Assembly: GCA_963735055.1 (NCBI GenBank)
Contig: CAVTJN010000005.1
Location: forward strand, 50,927-114,926
Direction: 5' to 3'
Origin: JBBITI01 sp963735055
GTDB taxonomy: Bacteria > Chloroflexota > Dehalococcoidia > Dehalococcoidales > UBA2162
Length of the DNA: 64,000 bases
The notes below the pieces were generated by a model, which was given only the letters and a program-made list of their open reading frames with translations, was not told the DNA's origin and searched no databases. Positions 16,620 to 25,063 of the stretch are shown here, piece after piece (positions within the stretch are counted from its first letter, which is position 1; the number at the start of each line of letters is the position of its first letter). The translations under genes were made by a program, and so were the position numbers.

Positions 16620-18400
16620 ATGGCAAGCAGGAAAGTGACGGTCTTGAACCCGAGAGGTAGACCTGGCCCGATACAACTGGTGCCGATGGCGCCACGGCTC
16701 AAGACCCTTGAAGGCAAGACAGTCTACATCGTTGACATGAATTTCCCGCGGACACACCAGTTCTTTGAAGAAATGCAGAAGACGCTCGCGAACAGATACC
16801 CCAGGACGATCTGGGTCCTCAGGGTGAAGGTGGGCACTTACTTCAACAATGACCCAGATCTGTGGGCCGAGATCAAGGCCAAAGGCGACGCAGTGATCAT
16901 CGGAATCGGGCAGCTGGACACGTGTGCGCCGTCGGTCATCATCTTCTGCTCGATACTCGAGAAGCTAGGGCTGCCGACGGCGCCTGTCGTCACCCAGGCG
17001 TTTCCCGACCTCATCAGGAACTTCGCCTACAAAAAAGGAATGCCCGGGCTGCGGTTCACCTTCGTTCCCCATCCCTTCGCAAACCGGCCGATCGAGGCAC
17101 ACCGACGGTATCTGGAAGGCGACGATCCGATCACCGGCAGACCAGTCATCGACGAAATCGTGTCGGCGTTGACCGCGCCTGCGACAGACGAGGAAACGAG
17201 GACAGGTACCGTCGAGAGGCCGGTGCCGAGGTTGCTGGGCCCGGACAGTCCGGAGCACCTGGAGCGCCTTTTTCTTGAGAGCGGACTGACTGACTACCTG
17301 CCGATCATACTTCCGACCGAAGAACGAGTCGCCGAAATGCTCGGCGGAACGAAGCACAAACCGGAAGAAGTGATTGGCCGGATGCAGCCCATTCCTCCTC
17401 ACGAGGCCTGGGAGAACGCAACCAGGCAGCTTGGCGCCCGATCGGTGGGGAGAGGACCCCGGACCGAACACTCTCCGGTTGCCATGCAGCCCTCCCCCCC
17501 CACGAAGCCTGGGAATACACTGTTGAGCATGTCGCAATCAATGCCGTAATGGCAGGAGCCAGGCCGGAGCATCTCCCAGTAATATTGGCCATAGCTTCTA
17601 CAGGGGTAACCTCGCTGTTCAGTTCCGCCACCTCCATGTGTAGGATGGTGGTCACCAACGGGCCAATTCGCAAAGAGATAAATATGAATTTCGGGCTAAG
17701 TGCATTAGGTCCCTTCAACCAGGCTAACGCTGTCATTGGCAGGGCTTGGACACTCATGTCTAAGAATCTGGGCGGAGCAAGACCGGGTGAAACGTATCTG
17801 GGCGACATAGGCAACAACACTAACTACAACAATCTGTGTTGTGCAGAGAATGAAGAGGCATTACCTGAAGGATGGAATCCCCTGCACGTACAAAAAGGCT
17901 ATCAGCCGGAAGAGAGCGCTATCAGCATTCTGGGCGGGTGGAGCCTGCTTAACTATGCTGCATATAAACCGCATCCGCACCACCAGATTATGAAGGAGCA
18001 ATTGACAAGTTTTGAGACCAGTGGAGCCGGCACTCATCATACTCTTGGACTAAACCCGGGAACTCAGGCTACTTTCATATTGAGTCCGATTACTGCCGGA
18101 GATATGAAGAATGAAGGCTTCGATAGCAAGGAGCAGTTGGGCCGGTGGATAAAAGAAAACGCCCACATGACCGTCTGGACCTATTGGGCTGCCATGCCCG
18201 ATGATCTAGAATCTGCCCGGGCAGGGGTTGAGCCGTTTGCCTCCTGGTTGAAACTCCCGCCGGGAGCGAAAACAACACATCCGCTAATCCTTAATAATGC
18301 CACGGTTGAGATCATGGTGGTGGGAGGAGGCGCCGATGCGTTCTGGATGGCCGGAGACTTCAATTGTATGGCAACAGCCTCCGTGGATAAGTGGAGGTAA
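16620..18400 (+). pseudogene. UGSC-like two-domain protein, disrupted by a duplicated, frameshifted junction
   Basis: Paralogue of the 595-aa protein. The first part (16620-17549) gives the UGSC-like domain (GIGQLDTCAPSVIIFC, then LEKLGLPTAPVVTQAFPDL) and the start of the second domain up to MQPIPPHEAWE at 17382. After a scrambled stretch, the block ATGCAGCCC...CACGA-GCCTGGGA occurs again at 17484 and leads, one frame over, into HEAWEYTVEHVAINAVMAGARPEHLPVI and the rest of the domain to 18400. The shift lies at a run of eight C (17493-17500). The first frame ends in TAA overlapping an ATG at 17549. The second half is visibly AT-richer than the first, so this looks like a fusion of two homologous genes, by recombination or by misassembly. 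Confidence 0.7.
17382..17520 (+). repeat. Imperfect direct repeat at the UGSC gene junction
   Basis: ATGCAGCCCATTCCTCCTCA at 17382 and ATGCAGCCCTCCCCCCCCAC at 17484 start two copies of the same coding block 102 bp apart (MQP, then PPHEAWE). The DNA between them also resembles the sequence following the second copy. Confidence 0.65.
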
Positions 18401-18575
18401 ACGGTCAGAATCTTCCTTTCCGCATAAGGAGTTCAAGATAACGGGTTGGGACGGTCGATTCGGGTATTTCCCGGATATCACCATGGGTTAAGAAGTCAGT
18501 AGCTTATGGCAATCAACTGTTAATAATTTCCAAAGCAATGGTTCATAATTGTGATTTGATGGTAAGGAGAACAAT

Positions 18576-19637
18576 ATGGCATTAGAGTTCACAAGAGCAG
18601 AGGCAAAACAGTGGGCTAAGAAGAATCTAACGGGACTAGAGGGCGTCATTCATGCGTCATATACACCGGACCTTTGTGGACTGGATGAGGAAGGCATCAG
18701 GTGGGATGTTCAATACCTGATCGCCAACAAGCTGAGCTGTATCTTGTGCGCCGTGGAAGCCTCGGCAATGACCTTTGAAGAGCGCAAGGAATTTGTGGAG
18801 ATAGTATGCGATGAAGCCAAAGGCAAGATCCACGTATCAATGACCATATTGCAGAATACCATCGAAGAGGATATTGAAATGCTGGCCCACTTCGAGAAGG
18901 CGGGCGGGACCTTTGCTTTGATCGGTCATCCTGTTCAGTTCTACCCCAGATCTCAGGAGGAACTGTACCGGCAGTACAAGATGATGTGTGATGCAACCAA
19001 TCTGCCTGTTAATTTTTACGCCGGCAGACTCCATGTCAAACGCATGCATCCGAGTTACTTTCCACTGGCTGTTCTTAATAAGATTGCCGATATCCCGAAT
19101 GTCGTGGGAATGAAACTCTGCGGAGGCGGGCCGATCGGCTTCATGGTCGAAGCTTTCCGTATTATTGGAGACAGAGTGCTTGTAAATGATCCCGTGCAGG
19201 TCAACTGGCCCATCACGATTACTCAATACGGGCAGCAGTGGGCAGGTGCCGGTCCCTATGACATCTCGCAGACCCCTGACAACCCCAAAATGGTAAATAT
19301 GTTCAACCTGTTTGTTGAAGGCAAAATGGATGAAGCCATGGAGATGTACTGGGACTTCATGGGTGCTGTACCGGCCGGCGTGTCGATTGGAGGAAGCTCC
19401 GATTCCTATTTCAATACGGGCATAGTTAACACGTTGCCCGATAAGTATGCCCAGTGGTTACTCGGTGGTAATGGCGGCATGGTAAGGCAGCCGATGGGAC
19501 AAAGGCTGTATGACTATCAAAAAGACGGGATCAGGGCCCGGCTGAGCGGGCTTGGCGTACCGCTGCGGGACAATGAAGAGGAATTCTTCGTCGGTAGAGT
19601 AAATTACTCCAAGGGAGCAAGGCTGAAGCAGTATTAG
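18576..19637 (+). CDS. Dihydrodipicolinate synthase-family aldolase/lyase (353 aa)
   Basis: DapA-type (beta/alpha)8 barrel. It has the N-terminal GVIHASYTPDLCGLDEEGIR segment, a central VNFYAGR strand where the active-site Tyr of this family normally lies, and NVVGMKLCGG with the expected Schiff-base Lys. Members use a Lys-pyruvate Schiff base for aldol or retro-aldol reactions and include many sugar-acid and aromatic-acid catabolic aldolases. At 353 residues it is longer than DapA (~290), and its extended C-terminus speaks for a catabolic member. It lies in the AT-rich block with the UroD-like gene 83 bp downstream, probably one transcript. The exact substrate is unknown. Confidence 0.82.
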   Translation: MALEFTRAEAKQWAKKNLTGLEGVIHASYTPDLCGLDEEGIRWDVQYLIANKLSCILCAVEASAMTFEERKEFVEIVCDEAKGKIHVSMTILQNTIEEDIEMLAHFEKAGGTFALIGHPVQFYPRSQEELYRQYKMMCDATNLPVNFYAGRLHVKRMHPSYFPLAVLNKIADIPNVVGMKLCGGGPIGFMVEAFRIIGDRVLVNDPVQVNWPITITQYGQQWAGAGPYDISQTPDNPKMVNMFNLFVEGKMDEAMEMYWDFMGAVPAGVSIGGSSDSYFNTGIVNTLPDKYAQWLLGGNGGMVRQPMGQRLYDYQKDGIRARLSGLGVPLRDNEEEFFVGRVNYSKGARLKQY

Positions 19638-19720
19638 CCAGTATCAGCATTGTGACTAAACCGAAGTAGACTTCCGGTTACCGATTGTAGATTGTTTTAA
19701 GGCCATGCAGGAGATAGTAA

Positions 19721-21058
19721 TTGAACACAGAAGAACAATGGCCGAAAATGACCTGGCAGGAAAAACGGGAAGAACGTTTCAACAAATGGCTTTCTGTAGA
19801 CGGCATTTCATTCCGCAATCCTGAGGCAAAGCAGAAATACCGAGAACGCGTCACTCGCATGATACAAGCCATCAAAATGGAGATTCCGGACCGGGTTCCC
19901 GTTCATCTTACCAGTGGTTCAATAATCGCATACAATGCCGGATTCACGCTGAAGGATGTGATTTACGACTACTCCAAAATAATGCCAGCCTGGACAAAAT
20001 GGCTGGAGGATTACGACCAGGATACTAATGACATTCCAGGATTTTTCCCCGCCCGAGTCTATGAAATCCTCGGGTATAAGACAATGAAGTGGCCGGGCGG
20101 TGGGCTGCCGGATAACGCCAGCCTCCAGAATTTTGTGGAAAGAGAATACATGCTGGCAGATGAGTACGACCTGTTCATGAACGATCCCTTTGATTTCGGG
20201 ACTCGATACTTTACTCCCCGTACCTGGGGCGCCTTCGAACCGCTGGCCCGTATCGCCCCGTTATCTTCCTATCAGGGGTTGCCCCAGCGATTGATGGCGA
20301 TGTGCCAGGATCCGGCATTTCAGAAACTCTTCAAGTCCATCTGGGAAGCCAGCCAAGAAAATGCCAAGTATCAACAGGTGATCAGACAATGTGCTCAGAT
20401 ATCTCTGGATACAGGCTTTCCGCCCCTGACAGGTGGCATGGCACAGGCACCCTTCGATACGATCGCCGATTCGCTGCGTGGTACCCGAGGTATCACGATG
20501 GACATGTATCGCCAGCCGGAAAAACTCCTGGGGGCTTTAGAGGCTATTGTCGACCGCTCTGTGAAAATGGCAGTGAACATGACCGACATGGCGCGCAGTC
20601 CGGTTGTGCTGATACCAATGCATAAGGGCGATGTCAGCTTCATGTCCGTCAAGCAGTTCGAGAAGTTCTACTGGCCCACCTTCCGCAGATTACTTCTCGG
20701 GCTCGTCAATGAAGGCTGCGTTCCCTGGATGATCATCGATGGCAAGTATGATGAACCACGCCTGAAAATCATCAGTGATCTGCCGCGCAGTTCAGTCGTT
20801 TGGAATATGGAACAGACCGATATGTTCAAAGCTAAAGAGATACTGAGCAATTCAGCCTGTATCACCGGCAACGTCACCGCCACTCAGCTTTATACTTATT
20901 CGCCACAGGACGTAAAGAAATACTGTCGCAAGCTTATCGAGGTATGCGGCGAAGGTGGCGGATACATACTGTCACTGGGTTCCGGTCCGGATAAATGTAA
21001 CCCGGCCAGTTTACGTGCCATCATCGAGGCTGCTCAGGAATTTGGTGTCTACAATTAA
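19721..21058 (+). CDS. Uroporphyrinogen decarboxylase (UroD)-family protein (445 aa)
   Basis: UroD/MtaA-like barrel of the long, non-haem subgroup. The sequence KREERFNKWLS begins a conserved N-terminal region, and IPMHKGDVSFMSVKQFEKFYWP and GSGPDKCNPASLRAIIEA-type segments follow in the C-terminal half. Proteins of this subgroup are often methyltransferases or handle O-methyl or cobalamin-linked substrates; no corrinoid protein gene is nearby. The TTG start at 19721 follows AGGAGATAG; a downstream ATG at 19749 is less well placed. It probably works with the DapA-like protein (inference from adjacency). Confidence 0.8.
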   Translation: MNTEEQWPKMTWQEKREERFNKWLSVDGISFRNPEAKQKYRERVTRMIQAIKMEIPDRVPVHLTSGSIIAYNAGFTLKDVIYDYSKIMPAWTKWLEDYDQDTNDIPGFFPARVYEILGYKTMKWPGGGLPDNASLQNFVEREYMLADEYDLFMNDPFDFGTRYFTPRTWGAFEPLARIAPLSSYQGLPQRLMAMCQDPAFQKLFKSIWEASQENAKYQQVIRQCAQISLDTGFPPLTGGMAQAPFDTIADSLRGTRGITMDMYRQPEKLLGALEAIVDRSVKMAVNMTDMARSPVVLIPMHKGDVSFMSVKQFEKFYWPTFRRLLLGLVNEGCVPWMIIDGKYDEPRLKIISDLPRSSVVWNMEQTDMFKAKEILSNSACITGNVTATQLYTYSPQDVKKYCRKLIEVCGEGGGYILSLGSGPDKCNPASLRAIIEAAQEFGVYN

Positions 21059-21300
21059 CAAAGCTGGTAACTACTTTCATAATTGACCATACGTATGTTT
21101 GAGGTCTGGCTGGTGGACGACTTGTTTGGTCCATTCGAGACCTCAACCTGGTTCAGCCAGGAAGCATGGGTGGGCGTGTAGTGGAAATGGACTGTAAGGT
21201 GCTTCGCCAGCCAACGGTCATGCTTCGGTTTGTGGATATTGAGGCTATCAAGGATTACTTGGAGTTCCTTTTCGGAATATTGAGCCACGACCTGGTTCAT
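21055..21300 (-). pseudogene. IS630-family transposase remnant
   Basis: Eighty-one codons containing KHDRWLAKHLTVHFHYTPTH and ASWLNQVE, the conserved region around the third DDE acidic residue of IS630-type transposases. Both ends are missing: residues after VEVSNG are unrelated to the family, and the stop is shared with the region after the UroD gene. No terminal inverted repeats are evident. It lies between the AT-rich block and tRNA-Glu. Confidence 0.75.
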
Positions 21301-21321
21301 GAAGCCCAGGATTTCTCTGCA

Positions 21322-21398
21322 TGGTAGCGCATACGGGATTCGAACCCGTGATCTCTTCCTTGAGAGGGAAGTGTCCTAAGCCTCTAGACGAATGCGCC
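21322..21398 (-). tRNA. tRNA-Glu (CTC)
   Basis: The minus strand folds as a cloverleaf: acceptor GGCGCAT pairing with ATGCGCT, anticodon stem CTTCC/GGAAG with loop CTCTCAA (anticodon CTC), T arm GGGTTCGAATCCC, and an encoded CCA end. Confidence 0.95.
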
Positions 21399-21456
21399 GC
21401 GGGCTGCCTTCAAGGGCTACTGCCATCTGGTAGCCATAGCCAGTCCCAGTAGCACC

Positions 21457-21486
21457 AGTCTAGCAAAACTCCGGACGGAGGGTCAA
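21457..21486 (-). promoter_or_regulatory. Candidate promoter of tRNA-Glu
   Basis: On the minus strand TTGACC (21486-21481) and TAGACT (21462-21457) are separated by 18 bp, about 60 bp upstream of the tRNA. The rest of the gene-free stretch 21399-21738 shows nothing else recognisable. Confidence 0.5.
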
Positions 21487-21738
21487 CTGCTTCGCCTCCG
21501 CCGGAGTCTCCCGACGTGACGGGCGCCATGGCGGACAAACCCGATCCCCAGTGCCTGGCGCGGCAGACTGGAGACTAAACGCCAAAACCAACCAGTGTCG
21601 CTTCCGGTAGAGTCACCTGAAGGATTGAGGGGAGAGGGCCAATCGGGACCGGCCTAGGGGGCCTGATGGCTCGATTGGCCCGTGGGACCTATGTTACTGC
21701 CGTCTCAGATTGGACCGGGAGACCGGCGGCGAGTATTC

Positions 21739-22050
21739 CTATCGGGTCTGCTGTTGTCTCACCTTGGCATAACAATCGCTGCAGTACACCGGCCGGTCCC
21801 GGCGCGGCTGGAAGGGGACCTCAGTGTCTTTGCCGCATTCGGCGCAGACCGCCGGAAACATTTCGCGCCGCGGCGCGAACCCGCTGCCGTCCTGACTCGA
21901 CCGCTGTGACCTTCTGGTCTCGCGGCACGCCGGGCAGCGCTTGGGCTCGTTAGTGTAGCCCTTCGTCTTGAAGAATTCCTGCTCGTCGGCGCTGAAGTTG
22001 AACTGGACGCCACAATCGACACACTGAAGTGTCTTGTCCTGGGAAACCAT
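21739..22050 (-). CDS. Double zinc-ribbon protein (103 aa)
   Basis: Two cysteine modules are visible. The N-terminal one reads LQCVDCGVQFNFSADEQEFF, with CPAC about 20 residues later, which fits the probable zinc-ribbon domain zf-trcl. The C-terminal one is AVCAECGKDTEVPFQPRRDR followed by VYCSDCY, a CxxC-x17-CxxC module common in Chloroflexota. Between them is an Arg/Ser-rich linker. AGGAGG precedes the ATG. It is small, basic and probably binds nucleic acid or ribosomes, but no role is established. Confidence 0.85.
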   Translation of the reverse strand: MVSQDKTLQCVDCGVQFNFSADEQEFFKTKGYTNEPKRCPACRETRRSQRSSQDGSGFAPRREMFPAVCAECGKDTEVPFQPRRDRPVYCSDCYAKVRQQQTR

Positions 22051-22396
22051 ACTGGATGACCTCCTCTGTTCTACTGCTGGCCTGTGTTCCCGGTCATCCT
22101 AACTTGGAGGGGCCCGCGAACTGCAATACCAAGCATCCGATAACCTGAGACCTTTTCAGCCACTGCCTATGATAGACCATAGTTCCCGCCTTTGCAAGAG
22201 GAATTCGAGGCTCTCTTCCACCAAATTCGGGAACGGACTGGGCACATGGCATATCCGGTGACGCAGGCGTAATATCTCGCACGCGCAGAGCAGTTTATGC
22301 CCTTTTCCTACCCTATACACCCGGCTGGAAGGGCAAACCACCTGTCGTCATCCCGCCGCGCCGGTGCTCCGGGAGACGTCCCCGCCGGACGTGTGC
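22051..22396. other. Intergenic region, no gene seen
   Basis: No conserved reading frame, RNA gene or clear hairpin terminator was recognised between the zinc-ribbon gene and the glycosyltransferase promoter. Confidence 0.5.
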
Positions 22397-22402
22397 TACA
22401 AT
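22394..22402 (+). promoter_or_regulatory. Extended -10 promoter (TGCTACAAT) of the glycosyltransferase pair
   Basis: TGC followed by TACAAT; no good -35 is seen. The box overlaps an in-frame ATG at 22401, which therefore cannot be the translation start. Confidence 0.6.
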
Positions 22403-22436
22403 GGGCGCAACCCCGTGCCCCACCCAGGAGAAGCCC

Positions 22437-23570
22437 GTGGCCGAAAATACCCTGTCTATCATAATTCCAACCTACAACGAGAAGGACAACGTCACCCCGC
22501 TCGTCGAACGTCTTCATCGGGCGTTGGCCGGGCACCGGTACGAGATCGTCTTCGTGGATGACAACAGCCGGGACGGCACCGCCCAGGCCGCCGCCGCCCT
22601 GGCACCCGCCTATCCGGTGCGCGTCATCGTCCGCACCAGTGAACGCGGTCTGGCCTCGGCCGTAGTCCACGGCTTCCGGAACACCAGCAGCGGGATCATC
22701 GCCGTGATGGACGCCGATCTGCAGCATCCGCCGGAGATCGTGGCCGAACTGCTGAGATCGATCGAGGGCGGGGCGGACCTCGCGATCGGCAGCCGCTACG
22801 TTCGGGGCGGCAGCTGCGAGGGGTGGGGACTGGTCCGGCGCATCATCTCGAAGGGGGCGATCTTTCTTGCCCATCTCCTTTTGCCTCGCACCCGCGGCAT
22901 TCATGATCCCATGGCCGGGTTGTTCATGCTCCGGAGACCGGTGATCGCCGGCGCCGACCTCAAGCCGACCGGCTACAAGATCCTCCTCGAGATACTGATC
23001 GCCGGCCATTTCAGTAAAGTGACCGAGGTACCGTACGCCTTCAAGATACGGGAGCAGGGCAAGAGCAAGCTCAGTTCGCGCCAGCAGCTCGACTACCTCA
23101 AGCATCTGTACAGTCTGATGAAGCGCAGCGGCGAGCTGGTCCGTTTTCTGAAGTTCTGCCTCGTCGGCGCCAGCGGCGTAGGCGTCAACTTTGGCATCTT
23201 CTGGGCCCTGACCCGGTTTGCGGGTTTCTCCGCTCACGACCAGTTGTTTAACCTGTCCCTGGGTGGTCTGACGGTTGACATAACCAGGGATTTCCTGGCC
23301 CAGGCTATTGCCATCGAAGCCTCAATTATCTCCAATTTCACGCTCAATGACCTGTTCACTTTCCGCGACCGGCGGGCCTCCGGCAGCAGTTTTCCGGCCC
23401 GGTTCCTGAAATTCAATGCCGTCAGCCTGGCGGGGGCCGGTGTTCAGATCGCGGTCTACGCCGTTCTGTTTCATGCTCTGGGCGTGCACGATCTGCTGTC
23501 TACCCTGGCCGGCATCGCCGTGGCCACCATGTGGAACTACCTGCTCAATACTCTCTGGACCTGGAAATAG
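22437..23570 (+). CDS. Polyprenyl-phosphate mannose synthase-like glycosyltransferase 2 fused to a GtrA domain (377 aa)
   Basis: The N-terminal ~230 residues are a GT-A fold glycosyltransferase of the DPM1 type: LSIIIPTYNEKDNV, IVFVDDNSRDGTA, VMDADLQHPPE (DxD-like metal site) and a product-binding RYVRGGSCEGWG. The C-terminal ~130 residues form a GtrA-like domain with four predicted membrane helices, beginning FLKFCLVGASGVGVNFGIFW. The enzyme should load mannose or another hexose onto polyprenyl phosphate at the membrane. The GTG at 22437 has AGGAG at 22426-22430, and the promoter excludes the earlier ATG. The PMT-type gene starts at its stop codon, so the two form a donor-synthase/transferase pair. 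Confidence 0.88.
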   Translation: MAENTLSIIIPTYNEKDNVTPLVERLHRALAGHRYEIVFVDDNSRDGTAQAAAALAPAYPVRVIVRTSERGLASAVVHGFRNTSSGIIAVMDADLQHPPEIVAELLRSIEGGADLAIGSRYVRGGSCEGWGLVRRIISKGAIFLAHLLLPRTRGIHDPMAGLFMLRRPVIAGADLKPTGYKILLEILIAGHFSKVTEVPYAFKIREQGKSKLSSRQQLDYLKHLYSLMKRSGELVRFLKFCLVGASGVGVNFGIFWALTRFAGFSAHDQLFNLSLGGLTVDITRDFLAQAIAIEASIISNFTLNDLFTFRDRRASGSSFPARFLKFNAVSLAGAGVQIAVYAVLFHALGVHDLLSTLAGIAVATMWNYLLNTLWTWK

Positions 23571-24973
23571 TGAGGCGCCTGTTCACCCGGTTCTGGAAAT
23601 GGGAATACGCCTGGCTGTGCTTGATCGTCATCGGCACGCTGGTACTTCACTTCATCGTCATCGCCCGGCCCAGCGAACCACTCTTCGACGAACAGCACTA
23701 TATTCCCGACGCCCGGAACATCATCGAGCAACACGGCACCGCCCGTACCGAACATCCCCCGCTGGCCAAGCTCCTGATGGTCTCGGGCTTCATGGTATTC
23801 GGTGATAATCCCTACGGTTGGCGCATCCCCTCGATCATTTTTGGGACCATCGGCATTATCTTCTTCTTCTTACTCTGCCGCCGTCTGAGCATGTCCCGGC
23901 GCGCCGCCACCCTGGGGACCTTCATACTGGCCACCGAGAACCTGTACTTCGTGCACAGCGGCATAGCCATGCTCGACGTCTTTGTCGTTTCTTTCATGAT
24001 GCTCGCTTTCTGGCTCTACGCCCGCCGCAGTTATCCGGTCTCCGCGGTAGCGGTGGCCCTGGCGACCCTTTCCAAATTTACCGGCGTCTTTGCCATAGTC
24101 ACCATTTTCATTCACTGGATCATGGGCCGCCGCGACAAACCCATCCAGTTTGTGGCTTCTTTACTCCTGGCGGCGCTCGCGTTCATGCTATTGCTGGCCG
24201 CCTTCGACGCCGTCATCTACCTGCGCCTCATCGATTTCATCACCAGCCTCAAGTACGGACTGGGGCAGACGGCCGGGCTCACCTTTGAGAGTGCCAAACA
24301 CGTGTCGATGAGCCGGCCCTGGGAATGGGTGATCAACCTCGAGATCATGCCCTACTGGTACGGCACCCACTACATCGGCCTGATCAGCTTCTCGGTCTGG
24401 GCGCTCATTCTCCCCACCGTCGCCTACATGACGTACCGGGCCATCAGGAAAGACAGCGCCGGCCTGTTCGGCTTGGCCTGGTTCATCGGGACCTACCTGG
24501 TGTGGATACCGTTGAGCCTGGTTACCAACCGCGTGAGCTTCATCTTCTACTTCCTGCCAACGGTGCCCGCGATCTGCCTGGGTCTGGGGATGGGCCTGGA
24601 CTGGCTGATCGGATTCTGGCAGTCCCGCCGCCAACCAGCGGCCGTAACCATGGCCGCGATCTCCCCACCACCCGCCCCCGAAGGCGCGCCCCTCAACGAG
24701 ACTGCCGCCGTCCCATCACCACCTCCCCAAGGAGCAGCTCCCGGCAACGCGCCGGCAGATCCGGCCACGGTCATCGCGGCGGCGCCGCCGTCCCTGGAAC
24801 CCGGGTCCTCCACGCTCCCGCCACTACCCCCGGTGCGACCTCGAAAGCGGCGGTTGGTCCTGCGCTGGGCGGCCATCTCATTCGTCGCCCTGTTCTTCCT
24901 GGTACACCTGGCAACTTTCGTAATTGTCGCCCCACCACTCAACACGTGGGCCATCGAAACCTGGTTCCGGTAG
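23570..24973 (+). CDS. PMT/ArnT-like membrane mannosyltransferase with a Pro-rich loop (467 aa)
   Basis: Polytopic GT-C glycosyltransferase. The first extracytoplasmic loop contains LFDEQHYIPDARN and EHPPLAKLLM, the acidic and HPP motifs of protein O-mannosyltransferases. About ten membrane helices follow. Near the C-terminus ~70 residues rich in Pro and Ala precede a basic patch (RPRKRR) and one last helix; this insertion is unusual. GTG 23570 overlaps the stop of the polyprenyl-phosphate mannose synthase gene (TAGTG). It probably transfers the lipid-linked sugar to exported proteins; Thr/Pro-rich lipoprotein linkers in this window are possible acceptors (inference). Confidence 0.82.
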   Translation: MRRLFTRFWKWEYAWLCLIVIGTLVLHFIVIARPSEPLFDEQHYIPDARNIIEQHGTARTEHPPLAKLLMVSGFMVFGDNPYGWRIPSIIFGTIGIIFFFLLCRRLSMSRRAATLGTFILATENLYFVHSGIAMLDVFVVSFMMLAFWLYARRSYPVSAVAVALATLSKFTGVFAIVTIFIHWIMGRRDKPIQFVASLLLAALAFMLLLAAFDAVIYLRLIDFITSLKYGLGQTAGLTFESAKHVSMSRPWEWVINLEIMPYWYGTHYIGLISFSVWALILPTVAYMTYRAIRKDSAGLFGLAWFIGTYLVWIPLSLVTNRVSFIFYFLPTVPAICLGLGMGLDWLIGFWQSRRQPAAVTMAAISPPPAPEGAPLNETAAVPSPPPQGAAPGNAPADPATVIAAAPPSLEPGSSTLPPLPPVRPRKRRLVLRWAAISFVALFFLVHLATFVIVAPPLNTWAIETWFR

Positions 24974-25006
24974 ATTCTCTCCCGTATTTACCATCGCCAC
25001 CCGCGG

Positions 25007-25015
25007 TGCTATCAT
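25007..25015 (+). promoter_or_regulatory. Extended -10 promoter (TGCTATCAT)
   Basis: TGC plus TATCAT (25010-25015), with transcription expected near 25022, just before the formyltransferase gene. A GTG lies exactly at 25022. Confidence 0.55.
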
Positions 25016-25063
25016 GGGGCGGTGAGACAACGCATCTACGATCCGGAGCGGTCCGGACCCACC

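Noticed and set aside
14658..18400. Selenocysteine in the UGSC-like proteins
   Set aside because: There is no in-frame UGA at the motif in either gene; the position is Asn or another residue.
21666..21953. Arg-rich plus-strand frames opposite the zinc-ribbon gene
   Set aside because: They are antisense to a protein with well-formed CxxC modules and a good Shine-Dalgarno.
22308..23237. 309-codon open frame on the minus strand opposite the glycosyltransferase
   Set aside because: The plus strand has clear DPM1 motifs throughout, and the minus frame has no recognisable domain or start signal.
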